NCBI GenBank assembly: GCA_026874595.1
Contig: CM049308.1
Location: 25,384,367 to 25,448,366 of the forward strand
Length of the DNA stretch: 64,000 bases
Direction of reading: 5' to 3'
Source: Sipunculus nudus
Lineage: Eukaryota; Annelida; Sipuncula; Golfingiida; Sipunculidae
The position numbers and the translations under genes are program-made. Of the stretch, positions 58,641-64,000 are shown in pieces (position 1 is the stretch's first letter; each line of letters starts with the position of its first letter). The notes beneath the pieces were generated by a model, which was not told the DNA's origin, made no database searches, and was given only the letters and a program-made list of their open reading frames with translations.

Positions 58641-61600
58641 ATGACATAAGAGCTCGATGGAGCGGGAACACAGTGAGAGCAAAATGCGACCTATTATTAC
58701 ATAAAAGTAATGAAGGAGGAGATATGAATGAAGTCTTATGATAGAGGAGAGATGACTGAATTTTTTTATTATCGTACATCCGACCGTTCTGTAGATTTTT
58801 CACAATTTCTTGTCTTTGAAGATGATTCTCCCGACATCTGCGGCTGAGTAACGGTTATTTAAAATTCGACATCCAGTTTTACTTTTTCTAATAGTACTTA
58901 CTAATACTGAGATTATGGCCCGTTACCACAACATGAATGCAACCTGGTGCAAGACAACTGCTATACTTTCCTCCATATTACTTGTATCACCACTCGAGTA
59001 GGCTCACCAGCCCAATTATCCTATTGTCTACTGAGTCGGGTTGTCACGGCTACTCTGAGATGACATCTAGAAATACAAGGCCAGGCCTATTAAAAAATCT
59101 CCATGATTCTTAATCTTAGGATATGGTCCTTTCTAAGAGGTATTACTTCGTCCTGAATTCAAGAAATAAAAAAAAACATTATTTTTAATACACATTTTTA
59201 AATACAAAATTCTCTGTAACAGGCAACACATCTATAGTAGTCATTAATTACTAGTTTATTAATCATAGCAGCAAGTCATAAGTATACAAACGGTTAGCTT
59301 TTCACACATAACTTGCTTATACTAGCACCTGTATTTTGATTCTTTGACTCGCGCAAGTTTTACCTGGTACAAACTAAACGTGCTTATAACAGAGATAAGG
59401 TTCTGTACTTGGGCAGTGCCTCCCATCTTCAAGCGTGCTTATACCACACCGTGTAACATGTCCATCTGCTTATCGTACTAAATTTATTTTTTCATTACGT
59501 ATCCGGAGAAACTACGTAGTGTATTTTTAGTGCTTCAGCGTGCGAATTTACTACGAGTTCCACAGATGGTATCTATAAATATACAACATCTCTGAATAGC
59601 CGTATCGCCCTCCGGTATATCATGAGTCCGACATTGGGACATATAAGGTACGGCATTGTCACAGTCTTGCTCAACATTGCTACGTACATTGATCTCTCAG
59701 CAAAGCTCAAACATTGGTACATATAAGAGATAAACATTGGTACAAAATTTACATCCTAACTATTCCTGTCGTCCGAATTTTATAAACAAATAAATAAAAA
59801 ATATGTGAAGACCAAGTACTATGTGATCTAAACTCATCCTGGGGGAACTTTACATATGATTACCAGCCCTCTTTTACTTGCAAGTGATCCTTTATTTATT
59901 ACTTAAAGCTGTTATAAAACATACCATTAAAGTTTGGATTGCTACGTATATAATGGTAAACAGACACACGTGGACTGTGTTTACCAACACGCAGAGCCAT
60001 AACAAGAAGTTAAACAGCCGTACGCCAGGAAATGAGACTGTGTGCTGGGATGGTTCTGGTAGGAAACTTTTGTATAAAGCAAAACTGAACTGATAGTGTC
60101 AAAGAATAGATATAATATTGCTCCTGATTATGTCCCTTTAATGACATAAGAGCTCGATGGAGCGGGAACACAGTGAGAGCAAAATGCGACCTATTATTAC
60201 ATAAAAGTAATGAAGGAGGAGATATGAATGAAGTCTTATGATAGAGGAGAGATGACTGAATTTTTTTATTATCGTACATCCGACCGTTCTGTAGATTTTT
60301 CACAATTTCTTGTCTTTGAAGATGATTCTCCCGACATCTGCGGCTGAGTAACGGTTATTTAAAATTCGACATCCAGTTTTACTTTTTCTAATAGTACTTA
60401 CTAATACTGAGATTATGGCCCGTTACCACAACATGAATGCAACCTGGTGCAAGACAACTGCTATACTCTCCTCCATATTACTTGTATCACCACTCGAGTA
60501 GGCTCACCAGCCCAATTATCCTATTGTCTACTGAGTCGGGTTGTCACGGCTACTCTGAGATGACATCTAGAAATACAAGGCCAGGCCTATTAAAAAATCT
60601 CCATGATTCTTAATCTTAGGACATGGTCCTTTCTAAGAGGTATTACTTCGTCCTGAATCCAAGAAATAAAAAAAAAAACATTATTTTTAATACACATTTT
60701 TAAATACAAAATTATCTGTAACAGGCAACACATCTATAGTAGTCATTGATTACTAGTTTATTAATCATAGCAGCAAGTCATAAGTATACAAACGGTTAGC
60801 TTTTCACACATAACTTGCTTATACTAGCACCTGTATTTTGATTATTTGACTCGCGCAAGTTTTACCTGGTACAAACTAAACGTGCTTATAACAGAGATAA
60901 GGTTCTCTACTTGGGCAGTGCCTCCCATCTTCGAGCGTGCTTATACAACACCGTGTAACATGTCCATCTGCTTATCGTACTAAATTTATTTTTTCATTAC
61001 GTATCCGGAGAAACTACGTAGTGTATTTTTAGTGCTTCAGCGTGCGAATTTACTACGAGTTCCACAGATGGTATCTATAAATATACAACATCTCTGAATA
61101 GCCGTATCGCCCTCCGGTATATCATGAGTCCGACATTGGGACATATAAGGTACGGCATTGTCACAGTCTTGCTCAACATTGCTACGTACATTGATCTCTC
61201 AGCAAAGCTCAAACATTGGTACATATAAGAGATAAACATTGGTACAAAATTTACATCCTAACTATTCCTGTCGTCCGAATTTTATAAACAAATAAATAAA
61301 AAATATGTGAAGACCAAGTACTATGTGATCTAAACTCATCCTGGGGGAACTTTACATATGATTACCAGCCCTCTTTTACTTGCAAGTGATCCTTTATTTA
61401 TTACTTAAAGCTGTTATAAAACATACCATTAAAGTTTGGATTGCTACGTATATAATGGTAAACAGACACACGTGGACTGTGTTTACCAACACGCAGAGCC
61501 ATAACAAGATGTTAAACAGCCGTACGCCAGGAAATGAGACTGTGTGCTGGGATGGTTCTGGTAGGAAACTTTTGTATAAAGCAAAACTGAACTGATAGTG

Positions 61601-62484
61601 TCAAAGAATAGATATAATATTGCTCCTGATTATGTCCCTTTAATGACATAAGAGCTCGATGGAGCGGGAACACAGTGAGAGCAAAATGCGACCTATTATT
61701 ACATAAAAGTAATGAAGGAGGAGATATGAATGAAGTCTTATGATAGAGGAGAGATGACTGAATTTTTTTATTATCGTACATCCGACCGTTCTGTAGATTT
61801 TTCACAATTTCTTGTCTTTGAAGATGATTCTCCCGACATCTGCGGCTGAGTAACGGTTATTTAAAATTCGACATCCAGTTTTACTTTTTCTAATAGTACT
61901 TACTAATACTGAGATTATGGCCCGTTACCACAACATGAATGCAACCTGGTGCAAGACAACTGCTATACTCTCCTCCATATTACTTGTATCACCACTCGAG
62001 TAGGCTCACCAGCCCAATTATCCTATTGTCTACTGAGTCGGGTTGTCACGGCTACTCTGAGATGACATCTAGAAATACAAGGCCAGGCCTATTAAAAAAT
62101 CTCCATGATTCTTAATCTTAGGACATGGTCCTTTCTAAGAGGTATTACTTCGTCCTGAATCCAAGAAATAAAAAAAAAACATTATTTTTAATACACATTT
62201 TTAAATACAAAATTATCTGTAACAGGCAACACATCTATAGTAGTCATTGATTACTAGTTTATTAATAATAGCAGCAAGTCATAAGTATACAAACGGTTAG
62301 CTTTTCACACATAACTTGCTTATACTAGCACCTGTATTTTGATTATTTGACTCGCGCAAGTTTTACCTGGTACAAACTAAACGTGCTTATAACAGAGATA
62401 AGGTTCTCTACTTGGGCAGTGCCTCCCATCTTCGAGCGTGCTTATACAACACCGTGTAACAAGTTTGGATTGCTACGTATATAT
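58451..62484 (+). repeat. 1.5-kb unit in three near-identical tandem copies
   Basis: Copies start at 58451, 59951 and 61453 (TAATGGTAAACAGACACACG), periods 1500 and 1502 bp. The third copy stops matching at 62460 after CACCGTGTAAC and jumps to AAGTTTGGATTGCTACG, the unit's last bases. It therefore lacks about 470 bp present in copy 2 (about 60961-61431). Copies differ at only a handful of bases and in A-run length. A 97-codon minus-strand frame is preserved in all three (58510-58803, 60010-60303, 61512-61805), but it overlaps repeat B, has no family resemblance and probably is not a gene. No transposase or terminal repeats were seen. Confidence 0.95.
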
Positions 62485-62784
62485 AAAGCTATCATTTCTT
62501 AACTCAAAATGAAAAAGTAAGGTGATCTCCTTGTCATACTCTTTTTTCAAGTTACCTGATGAGTGACCATTATTCATTATACAAGCATGAGCATTACAAC
62601 ATTACAAACACAATTTCACCAATTTTATAAAAAAAATTCCATTCCATATTTTCGAAAGCTTTCTAAACGTTTACTGTGATTATTATTCCATTAAGGTTTC
62701 TCTTTCATTACCATAAAATATATGACATACAAAAGAGTTTGGCTGCTTCGGTAGTATATATGAATTTCATAAGATTTTGTATCA

Positions 62785-63310
62785 ATTGTACTCATGGGGT
62801 ACTTCGAAGCCCCATAGCCGAGAGGTTTTGGGTAACAGAGACCTAATTTTAGGTTTCCTAATTGTAGGTCCAGCTTTTACGATTTGTGCCCTGTTAACAG
62901 ATGACCACATCTTTAAATTTCTCAATAAAAGAGAGAAAAAAAATGTATAAAATAAAAAAATGGCAGGTGGCGCCACCTGTCCACAGTAACTAGTTAAACA
63001 CTCCATGATAAATATTTATCCAAAACATCATGGTGATCAATGTATTAGTTGTTCAGATACTTGAGCTTTTGTATGACATTTTCCATTATTCTGGGGGCTA
63101 CTTCAGAGCCCTTTAGCTGGAAGAATATGGGTAACAGAGACCTAATTTCAGGTTTCCAAGGAGATTTTTCATGGACCTCTTTGGATATCAAGTCAGAAGA
63201 TTCATGGTCCAGCGGTTACGATTTGTGCCCTGTAAACGGACAGACGACAGGACGGACGACGAGTGATTGCTAAAGCTCAGATGACTTACAGTCAGCTGAG
63301 CCAAAAATGC
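62785..63310 (+). repeat. Two copies of the GAGACCTAATTT dispersed repeat
   Basis: The phrases GGGTAACAGAGACCTAATTT and TTACGATTTGTGCCCTGT occur at about 62829-62892 and again at 63128-63234. The second copy adds GACAGGACGGACGACGAG and ends CAGTCAGCTGAGCCAAAAA (to about 63308). The family also appears at 46.4 kb and, expanded, at 8.9-10.1 kb. Confidence 0.75.
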
Positions 63311-64000
63311 ATCACCTGTATACAGCTTACAGACTGCTTTAAATTACTGACTTTTTCTGCAAGTGCACCCATTCAGGTTACAGCTGGATCATCGTCGCGA
63401 CTGACTGCGTCCCTGTGCACTGGGTTGGCTTGTTGAAAAAAATACTGGACTTGGTCTTCCAAAATATAATATAACCTACAATGTGTTAATAATTGCTTTC
63501 AATTTCAGATTAAAAATGCTTTAATCCCTATCTTTCCACAATGTGGAAATTAAATTAAAAATGCTTACAGGAAAAAGTGCCGATGTCAAAATTGGGCAAA
63601 ATTTTAATGTTATGTTCGACATATATATGATAATAAATTCCAAAATATTGATCTTGTTACAGGTACGCAATTGACACTAAATTAAATGTAGTTATATGGT
63701 CGATAAACACTCTCTAGCTAATATAAATATCAACATAAGTGAGTATAATTTTCCTGATTTTGGACAAAGTGCATTATGTTCGGGCCCATAACTTCAACAG
63801 GTTACGCGATATTGACCTAGTTTGTAGCATTTTCATAGGAAATATATGCAGACGTACAAAATTTGAAGAAAACAACAGCAAAGGTTTTTATGGTGTGCAA
63901 CCTTGAAGTGTAACAATAGGTTTTTATTGGAAAATTTTACTTAAAACTCAAAGGAAGGTAGTCGCAGTTATAAGTTAGGTTTTTACGGGGCATGCGAACG
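63311..64000. other. AT-rich non-coding DNA
   Basis: Nothing recognised up to the window end. Confidence 0.45.

Noticed and set aside
58510-61805. Three identical 97-codon minus-strand ORFs as a gene family
   Set aside because: Their identity follows from the recent 1.5-kb triplication; part of the frame lies in dispersed repeat B, and there is no domain or start context.
62785-63310. tRNA-like gene or SINE head in the GCCGAGAGGT phrase
   Set aside because: No B box, cloverleaf or 3' tail could be formed around it.

Overview
This is AT-rich, repeat-laden eukaryotic DNA with introns, most likely from a mollusc and probably a bivalve. That guess rests on gene content: a secreted fibrinogen-like lectin-type protein, a Mag-lineage Gypsy retroelement, a HARBI1/MADF Harbinger element, and many satellites and short dispersed repeats. 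It is an inference, and I cannot name a species. There is no sign of operons, CRISPR arrays or prokaryotic genes.

Layout. 0.8-2.5 kb: about ten 180-bp satellite monomers. 5.5-6.4 kb: AT microsatellites around a CpG-rich patch. 8.9-12.5 kb: three successive tandem-repeat fields. 14.93-25.80 kb (+): a three-exon gene for a secreted protein of about 241 residues with a fibrinogen-type motif. Its 9.6-kb second intron holds a decayed Gypsy element whose pol region is replaced by ~330-bp tandem repeats. 27.1 kb (+): an intronless 125-residue ORF I cannot assign. 31.99-32.53 kb: a 536-bp element with long inverted repeats and an 11-bp target duplication (Mutator-like). 35.4-36.1 kb (-): traces of a possible broken gene. 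39.905-45.103 kb: a full-length PIF/Harbinger transposon with both genes broken. 46.0-47.0 kb: a possible short element with terminal inverted repeats. 48.6-57.2 kb (-): a three-exon gene for a type II membrane glycosyltransferase of about 549 residues with two glycosyltransferase-like modules. Its second intron contains a dead Mag-type Gypsy copy and its first contains a ~70-bp tandem array. 58.45-62.48 kb: a very recent triplication of a 1.5-kb unit.

Only three genes look intact: the fibrinogen-like protein, the 125-residue ORF and the glycosyltransferase. The first and last are supported by matching splice phases. They look independent, with no shared pathway visible. Most of the rest is mobile or tandem DNA. 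The most unusual point is a 60-bp minisatellite that has copied the splice acceptor of the last glycosyltransferase exon six times, always at multiples of three bases.
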